Positions 11,022 through 26,000 of a stretch of DNA of 64,000 bases are shown here, piece by piece; position 1 is the stretch's first letter; each line of letters starts with the position of its first letter. The stretch is from Owenia fusiformis (lineage: Eukaryota; Annelida; Polychaeta; Sabellida; Oweniidae): the NCBI GenBank assembly GCA_903813345.2, contig CAIIXF020000001.1:14897915-14961914 (forward strand), in the 5' to 3' direction. Position numbers and translations under genes: made by a program. The notes beneath the pieces are model-generated. The model ran no database searches and was not told the DNA's origin. It worked only from the letters and a program-made list of their open reading frames with translations.

Positions 11022-14000
11022 TCATATATCACAGGCTTTCACTTTGACCTCAATAGAGGGCTCCATTGTCCATGTGTCTTTAATTGCACTGTTGCCGAGG
11101 TAACCGCTACAGGTGGCGGCCATTTTGAAGTAACCTGCCTCACAGAGGATAAATGAACAAGCGTGGTTCACAGTGGAGTTTCCTTCAATCTGGAAATATA
11201 ATATACACTTTAAATATATGATTTTGATTAAATGATTTAATCTCAGGACTCAATAAAGTCATGATAATTTTAAGCACAAGGGTCTTGCATGCGACTATAA
11301 ATGAGGGTGAGAGCCAAAATTCAAAGCCTAGCATACAAGACACAGTATACAAATCACCCACAGTACATTGAGTCATGTGCTTAGATTGTTTTCCGAATTT
11401 AACCAGAAACATTTTTGCAAGGGTTTTTCAAAGTCAACATTATGACCTGCATATGCACCTACTTGGCCTTTATGATACTACAATAAAACCTGTCTGTTAC
11501 AAACACAATGGGACTGCCAAAAAGTGTTTGGATTAGGAGGTGTTCAATTTGAGGTCAATCAGCAGGACTGTGGATTTTGAAGAAATGTAAACAATTTTCA
11601 CAAGTTTGATTGGCTAGTTTTATGGCATTCCAATAATTTGAAAAGATTCAAATGAATTTGTTAGTCATGTAAGAAAGATACATTATGATTGAGACAATTC
11701 ACACCACTGATGTGTTCAGATATACAGGTTTTACAGGTTTACTGTATTTATAGTTTTTCACTCAACTGCCAAATTGAAACTATGAAATTTTAAAACCAAC
11801 CTGTTTGAAGAAATGTGAAGGGGAGCCACCAGGGATAATGCCACTACAACTGGCATCCTTTCCCTCCATCTGACAGTCTTGTAGGCACTTTAGGCATACA
11901 ACACACTCCTGTATTGAGCAATCTACAAATAAATAATATCTCATAACACACAAATTCGAATTTCAAAATCCAAAGGATAGAGGTTCAGGCAGTAAATTGG
12001 CTTGAATTGGCAGTGTTTAATTTGGTGAATTTACCATTTTTGAGTGATTGAGGGGTTCAACAGTCAACAATGAACTTTGAAACATTACCTAAGTCCCTTA
12101 CTCTACTGCACTTACCTACCAGGGCACATTGAATCCCTTAATATCAATTTTGACAGTTCATGATGTAATCTTTTTTGGAATATTGCAACTCAAATAAATT
12201 AAGCATTATGCCTGATTCTTCAGTATTGTTATTCATATATCACAGGCTTTCACTTTGACCTCAATAGAGGGCTCCATTGTCCATGTGTCTTTAATTGCAC
12301 TGTTGCCGAGGTAACCGCTACAGGTGGCGGCCATTTTGAAGTTCGAATTTCAAATTGAGGGGTTCAGATTCAACGGATATATAGAGGTTCAGACTGTAAA
12401 TTGGTTTGAATTGGCAGTGTTTAATTTGGTGAATTTGCCATTTTCGAGTGATTGAGGGGTTCCGATTCAACGGATATATAGAGGTTCAGACTGTAAATTG
12501 GTTTGAATTGTTTAATTTGGTGAATATACCATTTTCAGAAGATTGATAGGGTTGTATTTGCTCACCTGCTGAGTTGATGAGGTCGACTTCAATGTTAACT
12601 AGGTCACCTACAGTGAACTGATGTCTCACACCTTCTTCATGGGGTGTACCATTCACTCTCACATCTACAACATAAAATTGAATTATATATATTATATATA
12701 AAATGTAAAAATATAAATAGATATAAATTGTAATACAATTCTAGAAATCTATGAGTTAATTTATCATTTTTCAAGATATTTAATGTGACATTAAAGACTT
12801 TGAACAGTGAGAGGGAGATGATGTTACTTAAAATATGAACTTAAATATTTTATCCTGGTTCAATGTTGCTGAATGTGAGAGTAAGACTTTGTTAGATTAC
12901 AGTTTCACAAGACTCAGTCCCCTAGTTTGCTAGAAAGGATATTTACCCCATTATCACTAATGTTTTGCAATCTTGGCAATTGTAACTGATATATGTTATA
13001 TTAGATATAAAATGATAACATGGAAAAGTAATATTTACCCCATTGAACAGGTGGTAGTTGTATGAGGGAGATCTGATCCTGGGTCCACTCAAGATGGTCC
13101 AAGTGCAGCACCCCACTAGTATTATTGCATGACTGCATCAGTTAAGGTAAATTACGTGTACATTTAATAGACCTTTTTATGGATAACTGGTTTTAGCAGT
13201 GACAACCTGGGGGTCATTAACAGAAACTTAGTAAAGTTACGAATTCGTAAATCAATTGTTGTAACCATGGATATAATGACGTCACAGTTAGAGAACAATG
13301 GGTTTTGCGAATTCTTAACTTTATGAAGCTTCTGTTAAAGGGTGACGCATATCGTTTAGCAAATCGAACGCTCGTTTCTGGTGTTGCTCACCGTTTAGTA
13401 TAAAAGGCCCGATCCCGGAATAATACTCAAGGGTTCACAGGCTCGAGGTCGTTGTGTCAACACCTCTAACTGTTATATAGCATAAGTATATTATAAATCG
13501 TCACATATTTATAAAACGGTGATTTTTATTTTGACAAATCAATTCCACATTTATGGGTGAAGTTTCAGGATCTTCTATTTGTGTATAATAAGGAAAAATT
13601 GACATTTTTTCCCCATAACGTAATAGCACACAGCTTGGTATATGAAATATCCTACAAATGAAACAAAGCAGTTCTAATACAAGGATTTATATTGGCTGTT
13701 GTACATATTCTTTGAACGCAATCACTCTATGGATAATGTTTTCAAAATCATTATAATCGGATTACTTTATCTCAAAGACAATTTCAATAAACTGGATTTT
13801 ACAGAACTCCCCTTATTTCTTAAAAATGGACTGATCCAGTCGATTCGCCTGGAGCCGCCATATTGTTTTTATACGGGATGCTTATCGGAACCCTTTAATG
13901 GCCCCCAGGTGACTAGGGTTAATTGTTGGAAGTGGATGAGAGACAAGGCATTAACATGCAAAATGTCACCACCTGCCATATGTTACAGACGCTGAACACC

Positions 14001-17000
14001 AACCACCAAACATCAACCATTGAAAACCAAACACTGAACACCACCTACATAAATTGACACAAAGAAGCATGAACTAGCTAATATTTAACAAATGATCTTT
14101 TGCTGTTTAAGTGTAAAATAAAAATACTCTCATATCTATTTCTAAAAACTAGATTTTAAATGACTATGAGACATTCATTTGACAAAATGTGCGACAACTG
14201 GTTCAGGCAAAAATGGTGATGGTCACAAAAATGGTGGCTAATATAGGGGAAGTCGTCCTATCAGCGCACGGTTACTCAGGGAAACTAGTGAGCATTTCTT
14301 CTAAAATTTAAGTAGTGTTTGATATTTCTCAATCTCCGAACGCTAACACTTTAAGACCCCTTAGACTCACATGTGGGGTGGTCCTAATTATCGCACAGTC
14401 GTCCTAATTATCGCACAGTTGTGTTTCAGATGTCATTTCACGATACTGTATACATTTCTCTGTTTATAACAGATACACACATATGCTATAATGATTTTTC
14501 TATCGGTTTTAGTGTAAAATATCAACAAAATATCCATTATACACTTTCTTTTCTGTCTTTATTTGGAGGGGGTCAAACTTTGTCAGACGAATTTCACTTC
14601 TTGCGCAATAGCATTTATGACAATAGCGGAAGTAAACAATTCTTAAAAAAGAAGAGATATTTCTAAATATATGAATAAATCATGAAGATTGGGAGTAATT
14701 GTGTTGAACTGTTTTTCGTAACACTGGTTTAAGAGACGGTGGGTGCATATTTTAGCTATTTACACAGATCCGGAGCCAGATCCAGCCCCTATTGGTACTA
14801 GGCTCAAAGGATTTATAATTATTAGTATATTTATTGAGCCTAGACACAGAGGAGGTAATCTAGCAGAGGTCCGTGGCTATTTAGGACAATCATGTGATAA
14901 TTAGGACCGTGCGATAATTAGGACCATTTCCCCTATGTAATTGTTACCATGTTTTTCTTCTAGAAAAGGATACAATAAGCCACCTAATATTGACTAGTTC
15001 TGCTATTTGCTGTGAAACAGAAGTGTTAAACTGTGATGCTACATTCGAATGAGCTAAAGAGATGGCAGACTGTACAGATAGACCAGATGTTGAGGAAGTG
15101 TGCATGTCACTATGTATGGGCGACCCTGAACTGTCATTGAATTGCACTAACATACACCTCTCTATCAGCAGGCTCAACCTGAAATAAAACATACAGGTAA
15201 ATATGACACTTATATAGTATGCATGTACAATATACACCTTCTCTACGTCAATAGCCTTGTTTCAGCTTATTATTCTTTAGTTATAAAAGGCACTCATATG
15301 GTGAGTCTGTATACTGCAGAAAATGTGATTCCTCCAAAACGGACTAAAGTGAGAGACATGACCAGTTGTGTAAACCACTTAAAGTGGATATGGACAGCCA
15401 GACAGATGAGTAGGTGATTCCATAGGACAATGTGAGAGTCACAAACCATGGAGTTTTCAAAAATGTTGCCATTCATGCCATTCTGCAGTTCTGTAATTAG
15501 AAGGTACTAACTCCTCAACTGAGAATTGAACTTACAGGTAGGAAACATTTCCTGAATGGTGCGGGAGAGGAGTTTCAGACAGTGTTTGTTTGTATGTGTT
15601 AGATCATAGTTACTACTTTACTAGATGTGCTGATTTTTGTATTTTTTGTAATATTCTTTAGTCTTTCCCCTTTGAGCACTTGTGGTGATAGATTCATTTA
15701 TTCGAGAGAATTTCTATTTTCAGAATCTTATTTCCTTTTTAATTATGATTATTACCATACCTTCCTGTTTGTCCGCTTTGTAACACTATACTCTTCATGT
15801 CATAGAAGATAATCACTTCCTCACTGGTAGCATTCGTAAGGGAGACAAACAGGTTACATCGCCTGGAACTAAATGGAAGAAGGAAATAGATTTTTGTTAA
15901 TAATTTGTTATTCACGATACTCAACTTATGTAATACTTTGTGAACATTCAACACTATAAGGTCAAATAATATAAATGCAAAACATATTTCATTTTCTCTG
16001 AACAAACTAAACAAGGCATTAGCATACAAAATGTCACTACCTGCCATTTGTTACAGAACACCAACCACCAAACACTGTCCACAAAAATATTGGAGACTAT
16101 ATAATATGTCACCACTTCTAATGGCGACATAAAAACGAATCGAATAATAAATAAAATAAAATTACTTTCTTTCATAAAAGAAAGAATATTTTGAATTTAC
16201 ATTAATAATGTTGACAGTTTGTTACCTGTGTGGTGTGACATGGCATTCCTTTACAATAAGACATGGCTTGATCTCAATGTTGATAGAGACGGCACACTGC
16301 CTGCAGTAGCCTTCTACCATCCCCTCTCCCCCACTGTATTTGAACTGTAGCAGACCTTCATAGTTCTGAAACACAAGTTCACTTCAGTTGAGAATATCCT
16401 AATATTTTAAGTCAATGCATGGCCTCAATGGAAATCATGTAATTTACAGCACTACACACAACCGTTTGTCATTTATAGGTGTTTTTTGCACTATAACTAC
16501 TTAAAGCCATCTAACGTGGGCTGAAGATTTTCTCTTCTTTATTATTTGTTGTATACTAATATTGTATATTATTGTGTATTATTATTTGTTTTTCGGAATT
16601 TCAAGGTCGGAATTTTTATAAGGGCAGGTACATTGGTATCTCTGATATCAATATTTAATTGATAAATAATCATTTATTGATTTTGGGTATGACCACTCAC
16701 ATATCAGAATTCCTAGATTGAATGAACCAATGTTAATTTATGCCAATATACTACATTGCCAGACATTTTGAATCTAGATAACATTACATCATAGTTAAAG
16801 TCTATACATGTAAATATGCATACAGGGTGTCCAATAAATAAGGTGAAAGATATTGTAACTTTCCTAATATTGCACCAATCTTGATGAAATTTTCAAACCC
16901 ATTCTTGCCCATTTCCTGAAGTCTCGCTAAGACATGTGATCTGAGTTCATCAGTGCTTCCAAATTTATTTCCTCTCAAGTCACGCTTGAGTTCTGCATAT

Positions 17001-20000
17001 AAGTAAAACTCATTGGGTGCAAGTTCTGGGGAATATGGAGGGTGTGCAAGTAGGGGAAGCCCCAGTGCCCTAATAGTTTCACTAGTGAGCATAGCTGTGT
17101 GTGAACCCAGATCACATGTCTTAGCAAGGAAATAGGCAGGAAGTGGGCAAAAATTGGTTTGAAAGTGTGTTTAGAGAGTGGGTGAATAGGCATAAGAGTG
17201 TATAGCTAGAGATGGATATTATGTTGAATAGCTTATTTTCATAACAATGGGACTTTAGGACTGTTTTTATATTGTATTTGTGGTAGTAATAGACCTGGGA
17301 GTACGAATAAAGCTATCAGAAAGAATAATAAATATGTTTTGGTAAGTTGTGACGTAAACAAACTTGCCCCGCCTTTTTGTTGTATCGGTTGCTATAGCAA
17401 CCACAACTCTGGCCAATCAAATAGAAGATGCTTTAAATTCACAGAATAAAGGTAAAAAGGTTTGGGCTACAAACCCTGAAAATTTCATCAAGATTAGTGC
17501 AACATTAAGAAAGTTACAATATCTTTCACCTTATTTATTGGACACCCTGTATGTAGTGCATGCATTTCTATAACAAAGTTACCAAAACAATTTCCTCACC
17601 ATAGTTTTGTTCTGGTCTGCTGCATTATTATGTGATACTACAGGTTGGTCTGAAAAATGAGAAACTCTCTTAATGAAAAAACATAGCATCCATTACATTT
17701 TACGCAAGGCTCTTCACAACTATGTTAATTTTAAATGTATCAATTTAATGAAAACAATAACATATAAACAAACATTTATTTGAAATATTTTAATGAATTT
17801 CTTCAATATCAAACAGTAAAGAGAGAGTGTTTCTATGTTGAAGAACTACCTACTTTGTATAAATTGTTTCTGCCCAATGTCAACATGCATATTATGCAGA
17901 CCATGCATGTACACAGTGAATGCTGCTTGGTTATCTTTCTCTATGGGCAATTGTGACTGCAAATTCTCATGGTTCCATACTAGCACCTTATCTAAACTAT
18001 CTGAAATGAAGTGACAATATTCTTTAGATTTATCTTTTACAATCGAATATACATTTAAGGGTCAAAGCAAACATTTGTCATAACTGTATAGTCATTGAGA
18101 AATCATTTTGAGATGAAAACCACTTTAGGTTAAAATGAAACCAATTTACATAGTCTTGTATTAAGTTCAAAACCGTTCCAATCTCGGAAGAGGATAACAA
18201 GGAGCTGGGGACTGGCCAGAGACTAATGCAATTGACCATATTCAAGAGTAAAATAAATAAAAAAGTTTTCAATGTTTTTGGTTTTTAGTGCAATTGGTTT
18301 TTGTTCCTTTTTACCAATTCTTGAGAATGAAATAAAATATCTTTCCGAAGCTTGCTGGAACAAAATTAAGAAATATAGACTGAAGGGCAGGGGTAATATT
18401 GTTGAATACACCCCACAGGGCTAGGCACAAACGTTTTCTGTACCCTGAATGACCGAAGGGAGTGAGGGGTTCGAAAGCTTTTGTGCCTAGCCCTAAGGGG
18501 TGTATTCGACAATATTACACCTGCTATTGAGGTTTATATTACGATTCGAACATGAAAACTCACCAAAATGTTTTGAATATTCATTACATTCTGCCATTAC
18601 TACGGCATGCCGTTATGATGTCACACATTACACATATTACCAGGGGTATTCTTCACGAATATACCCCGGGTGAAATGTTGACTTTGTTAACAGTTTATAG
18701 AAGACGTGAATACAGTCATGTTTGCATTTGCGAGGATTTTGTATCAAAAATCTAAATTTGCGCAAAATCTGCGAAGAGAGCATTCAAGAAGCTAATAAAA
18801 TATTTTGTTTTTGCAATTTTATGCATTTTGCGATAGACTTGCTAACCTTTACTGCAAGATGATTCTAAATGTAAGTCCACACTCTCCACTGTCTCATTCC
18901 CAACATTCTTCAATGTGATTTGGCACTCTTTACTAAAACATAAATCAAATAAATACATGTTAATTATCAATGACAAAAGTTGAGTTGCAAAAATATGGTG
19001 GCTGTAATTTGTTAGCTTCTTTGATGAAAACATTCTAATTTGTGTACTACATTGTGATTGTGTTTCACACCAATATGGCACAATCTTCATATTATTATAT
19101 AAGTTCCATGTTGATAATTGTGTAAATTATGGCAATTATATTGTGTATCATCAATAACAATATGAAGTACATCCTTACAGCTAAACTATTGATAACATCA
19201 AAATCACAATATTGATGTTATACAGATCTTGGGAACAAGAACACATCAAATTAAACTCAATTATCATTAAGTCTTACGTGTTATGTTTTATTCAGTTGAG
19301 TTATCTATGAAAAAGAGTGTACTTTCCAAAAAGATAATGCATACCTCTCTCCCATATACAGTACAACACTTGTACTTGATACTATATTGGCTGATCCCCT
19401 ACAACTACTGAAACTACCAGACTTTGGTAGAGATGACATGACTTGTACACGAGGGAGAGGTGGAATGATGTTGATGTTGTAATAGGGATATTTAAGATGT
19501 GAAAGACTTCTGAGTCGGCAGTTACTTTTCACACCAAACACATGTGTGGTGTAGCCTAAAAGAAGAATTAAAATTCAATATGTATGAAGGGTATTGTACT
19601 TATTTGCGTAATTTTTGACTATTTTAAATAATCAGTTACCTAAATATAACACCTTCCTCGGTACATCATTTCAGAGCACCTTTAGCCAATTTTGTAAAAA
19701 TTTGCCACAAACATATGTATTGTATTGTATTGTAAAATCACAAACATTTGCCATCAACATTTTGAAATGGAGCTATTTTAAAACTACGTAAAATTTTACA
19801 TGTTAGTTATAAATTCATTATACATAGACATGAGACATACCAACAAGTTTTAACTCTCCATTCTCTCTAGGTGTCCCTAGTATTTTCACAGGGTAGGGAC
19901 CACTCTCAGGGGGTAAGGTCATGCTGGCAGGAAAACATTCAAATGCTACTACATCAGTCATTAAACCCTATAAAACATAGAAACCATGAAGTAAACTCCA

Positions 20001-23000
20001 CTAGGAACGTAAATTAAATTCATAGGAGACATAAATGAAATAGAAAAGATATCAAAGATTAATTTACTTAATCATACATAAATCATGTAGAGATATCACT
20101 CACTTTAGCAAGTACTTATAATAATATGTAGAGCTTATAACATGGATGCAAGTTGAGAAATCTTTTAATGTTAAAGAACTGTCATTGCTCACTGAAGTAC
20201 GGTGTGCTCATCATACAAGTACAATCAGGGCTGATTAGATAGTTTCCACAAACGTTTGTCTGTACATAAAGGAGACTGGCCAAAAATTCAAACAAAAGCC
20301 TCCATCTTTACATACCAAGCTGGTGACTTTCAGCTCAGTTGGCATTGGGTTGTAGACCTGTAGACAAACCTCACAGACATCCCCTTCCACCCACTGGAAG
20401 TCTACAAAAACAATTCAGAAGTTTTCAAATGTTGTTTTGTATGTATACAAATTGTATTCGCCTTTGAAGTCATATGTTTACTTAATACATTAGAAAGTTG
20501 AGAAAAGGACTGACACAAATACACTTATAAGTTCATCATTTATACCAGAGGTTACATATGTCGAGCACAACACAAAATAAGTCCAAATTCCAGTTCAATA
20601 TTTGACCACTTGGTGGAGACATAAACAGAATAATTGAAAGGAAATATTGTTTGTAGTGTTTTATTTATGTTTTTCACGACATTCCTCCAGAGATAGTAAT
20701 ATTTAGTTTATTACCTAAGTCTTCTTTTGAGGACAGATCTTCATGTTGGGATGATTGCGTAGAAAAGTTGATCGGTGAAAATATGAAAGGGTTATCTCCA
20801 AGTTTATTTATACTGGCTGATTGTTTCAGCTTCACTGGTCTCATGTGTGGGGCTAATGGCATCACTTCAAAATGTCTAAAATTACAAAATAAAAACAGCC
20901 TAATGTAATGTCCAAAACAGAAGAAGCTCTGAATGAGTTACAAAAATTTAAGTCCCGTAATTGCTCACTGAAAGATGGAGGACGAGGTGCTCATGACAAA
21001 AGTACAAGTCCTTAGTCCATAGTCCTTTTCCAATTTAAGCAAATTAGGTTCATCATTATAATCTAATAGAGAATTTGTTGTAAATAAGTCCCTGAATAAA
21101 CTACTGAAAAAGGAAAATTATAACAAGGGACATCTGCAAAGGGACTACAAAATTCAAAAGAATTTAGATTTTACTCTATATTATCAGTATCAATCGGCTT
21201 ATTCAACTATAAAGGACAAGTATGTGTACACGTACGAGTACATTAAATGCCACTCAGAAATATTAGAACTTTACTTGATAAAATATCTTTAACTTACTTG
21301 ACAAGGGGGAACTTTGTGAGTGGAATGGCTGGTAGAATTGTTCCATTATCTAAGGCAAGGGGTTGAGCAGAACCTTCACATTTGGCTGGAAGCAGTAAAA
21401 CAATATATATTTTGTTGAAGTTTTATCCACTGTGTTTTTTTATATGTTTCAATAACAGTGCGACCAAAAATTGTGAAATAGTGTGACATAATAATCAATA
21501 GGTTGCAGCACCGCCTAGTGAGTATATTCATTATGTTTTTAGGCTATTTAGATCTCAGTAAAATAACCAATCTGTTATTTATTAGCCGATGGGGCTAAAA
21601 GACACAAAACACATAAGGTTTCAATTTCAAGTTGATTCTATCCTATAAAGTGACATTAGGAAATATTATGATTATCACATACCTGTATATGACTCTAAGA
21701 TGCTTGTGATTTCCTTCTTATCTTGTTCAGTTAGGGAGTCAAACATGCCATGGAGAAGGTGGGTGATATGTCTACAAAAAATGAACAAATGTGTATAACT
21801 TAATGTTACATTGGAATTGGCATGCCTCTTTTAAAGCTTACATACTTTGAGTGACACATTAAAAGAAAACAGATAAGCTGTCTCAGGGTTAATTGAAAAT
21901 GTACAAGACCATTGGAAACTAAAACATTACTGCAAATCAGAAATGTAACAACTGTAAACCATCTCTTAACTTTCTTATGAGATAATTTCTGAGGCAACGA
22001 GGCTTTTTATACACGACAAAAGAATAAGTTATTAAAACTATTGCAAATGTAACATTTTGATAATGGCACCAGTCACAAATTCATGGCTATAACAATTGGT
22101 CACCAATTCTTGGTGATGACATAAGAAACAAGGCATTAACATGCAATATGTCACTTCCTACCATTTGTTACAGATGCCAACCACCGAACACCAACAATTA
22201 AACACCAACTGCCAAACACTGCACGAAAAATAGTTGGAGACTATAAAAATATGTCACCACTTGTGGTGATGACATACTAGACAGGAGGTATGAACATCCA
22301 CAATACCTTATTGCAATAGCAGGGTTTCCCATCCTACGTGCAGAGTAGACTAGTTCATGTAGAACACGGAGCTGTATAACAGGCCAGCCACTTGGGTATG
22401 CTGTAAAACACAACAATGACTATTGACTGGTCCACAAAAGGATGATAATACTGGAGTTAGTATCAAGATGGTGGACAAAATTTGTTTGATATCGATGAAC
22501 CTTCGATTTTAGCAAAACCAAGTAAATCTTGATTCGAAATATTTCGTCAATTGAAAAAATTTGAAAAACAAAATTATTGAAAAAATTTGAAAAAATCTAA
22601 ACCATCTAATATCACTTTTGAAACTACTGAATATCACTGCTATTTGAGAAGTCATATTCGATGGTTTGAGAAGTGATGGTTTGGGGATATTTTGCTAAAA
22701 TATGGTATCCTGATTCACATATCAAATATATCTTCACCTGATATTCGATCTATATCCTTGTAACCATGGAATAATATGATTAATTCTATTTCTATCAATT
22801 TTAACTTTGACATGTTTACCTCTGGGAAATTCACTGGGGTCAAGTGAGATTTTGTAACCATTAAGTGCCTGAAGAAGTAGATTATAACACTGGAGCCAGG
22901 CAGGTTTGGGATTAGATGGCGCCACACATTGCATGGCTGCGACACGCCGGAAAAAAGCTGCCTTGCGTTGAAATCCTATTTGGCTGTAGAGGGATGAGAG

Positions 23001-26000
23001 AGTACTGTATCTCTGAATCTACATGAATATAAAAAGAAGAATCATTTTCCTGATTTTTTAACAGTTAAGATCATATTTGTTTACTTGGAAAATGTACCAA
23101 TTATTATAGGTATGTGTAAAATATGAAAATATACGCAGGCACTCTAGAATCACTTTTCTCATATTAAGTCAATGTTATTTCTCTCAAAGCAACGCATAGT
23201 CAATAGTCATTGAATTCTTTCACATTATCTGTTAACATGAAATATAAAGTATGGGGGTAAATTATGGAGTTCACTACCGTTAGTTAAGATGGGGGGGGGG
23301 GGGTGATTTTACCTTTTCCTCATCTGACTGTTGGATGTTGATGTAAACAACATTCTGAAGGAAATCAGATGCTTCTAGATATTTCTGAAAATAAATGTCA
23401 AATTAAAGCAATTCAGAAAACATAAAGTACAATATTTGAACATATTCACTGGAACACAGTCAATAAGAACTGTAAAACAAAACAGTTAATTTTGAATGTG
23501 ACAAAGTAGATTTTTGAACTTTTTTTTAAAAATATTGTTATATAAATATTTCTGATTAAAGAATTGTGTGTAGCAATAATTTCTAACTTAAAAACATTTA
23601 GTTTCCATTTTCCTAAATTGCTATATAATATGTTACATACCAACTGTAAGATGAGCACCCTGCAAGCTTTTATACTGGCCTCCATCTCAATAATACCAGC
23701 TTGCTTGATCTGAAATGAAGAAAAAAAGATAATACAAAAATGACCATTTATGTATGTTTTCATGGTGAATTGAATGTTTTATTCCAGCTGCTGTGGAGTT
23801 GTATGCCGAGTACTAGTGAGAGGGCTAAAGTTATCAAACACAAGGGATATGTCATAGTTGTCAAAATTAGGAAATAAATACTTTTCATAAAAATTTCAGA
23901 CAAAGACAAATTTTGGGCAAAGGGTGCAATTAAATGTGATTTACATCTTTTCGCAATGTAACTCCCACAGATCATGTGAATCCATTTAAAATCAAAGATT
24001 TTTGCATTCATATTTTGACAAGAACTAGGATAAGATGGGTTTTTGAATCCAGTTGAGAAGTGGAGGAAAGAACAGTGTGGTTTCTTACCTTACTGTAGTG
24101 GACAATGGCCTCTTTGTATTTGTCTATGATATCATCAGGCATGAGACAGTTCTTGGTTTTAGCATTGAAGCTGTCCAAACCATTTTGGGACTGGAGTGGG
24201 TTGGAACTTCTAGCTCTTATTGAACCTGGAGAGAATCATATACAAGCACAGTAAGATTAAAGTCATTTTGTTAAAGATAATGCTGATGCTTTGATGAGGT
24301 AAACTGAATTGAAACATACTGCTGTGTGCATATGATCCCTTAAGCTGTTTTCAGAATTTTGTTTTATTATGGCATTTTTATTGGAAATATAATTTACTGA
24401 TTTATGTGTATGTTAAACATAATGGGCTTCATGATTATCAATTGATGTTGGAGAATCATTCATTAGATTAAACTGGACATTATCATACATGAATTGCTTC
24501 ACAAGTCTCATTGAAAAAAATTCTTGGAAATACAAAAATGTCTTACTAGTATTATTGAGCATGTCTTACCTGGTGAAAATGTTGCTTTTTGCATTGCTGA
24601 TATACCACGTCTGGTTGAGAAAGACAAATTGCGGGAAAAGGATGTTGGACGTTCTGTTCTGGGGTAGTTCACAATAACAGAGGCTGCACAAAGACCTTCA
24701 TATGCAGCTAGAAACAGAACAAAATGTCATATAAACCTTTAAATACTTTCCGTTAATATTCATTAAATTTCATCTTAGATAAACAAGTTAGGTGCATCTA
24801 CTGAAAAATAAATATGGGCTATTCCAGCAATTTTAAGCAAGAATATGGGAGACAACATTCGAATTTTATATAAACATAATACTAGAAGCAATAGCATAGT
24901 TTCGTATAAACAGACTAGAGTGAAAGTTCTATCCAAATGTTCATCATTTTTTGTCATTAACTCAAAATCATATCAATTCATCTCATCCAGTTGACCATCT
25001 CATCTCATTTCCTAAAATTGCAAGGATTTGTTTAAAATGTTTAATAAACAAAATATCCTGTACTAGTATATGTATGCTCATTGATAGCAACCTACCTGCA
25101 AGCCAGAGGGAGTCATTGACAGAGCGCAGAGAGTCTAGACATGTCTGATAGTGAAGAACAGCCTCAGCTGGGAGCCCTGCCAGGAGACATAGGTCACCGA
25201 GGTACTTCCTTAAACGCCCTTGGCATTTCTTCCTGTAGGACCTAGAATTGGAAATCAGTTATACAAGAACAGTTAACAGTGTATTTGCACTTCATATTCA
25301 GAATAATATGACAAAGAATCAAAACATCTAATATGTATCACTTAATAAAGCATGTTTAAAAGGGATGTAGTTAATATAAACATGAATACTACTATACCTG
25401 CTTTCTGTATCAATACCAACAAACTCCCTTCTCTCATAAGGTGCTGCAAGTAGTGGCATTCTCTCCAACTTCTCAGCAGATCGATCAAGCCTTTTGCTTT
25501 CAAGCACCCAGAATAAGGAAGATGCAAAATCTCGTATTTTGGCTTCAATATCAGAGCAGTCATCTACATGTGCATAGAACCAAACTTGTGTTTTTGAATT
25601 GATGCTACCACTTCCACTTGATGACCCTGTTGAGCTCCTTGACCTATCACCTGACCCTGAGTCTCCTTGACCTTGATCAGGGTCATCTTGATTTTCCAAA
25701 GTGTCAAGGTCATCAGATGAATCAGATTTTCCTAATTGACTGAGTGGATGAGAAGTCACTTCCAAACGATCACTAGACACCTGTTTTTTATCATTCTTGT
25801 CATCAGTTGTAAAGTTTGAGTTTTCATTGATAATATCACTATCTGAATAACTTGTTTTAACATTTTCAGTAGTTTTTTGAAAACCATTGTCATTGGTTTC
25901 AGTAGATATATTGCCACTGCTGTTGCTGACTGTTGATAAAGACCTTGGTTTAACTTCTAAATTCTCGTTTTCATTCTTGGGTAGAGCTTTTCCATCTTTT

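Noticed and set aside
12057-12342. Alternative terminal exon of TRAPPC9
   Set aside because: The duplicated block starts inside the exon and lacks the TTTCCAG acceptor of the original, so it cannot be spliced in the same way.
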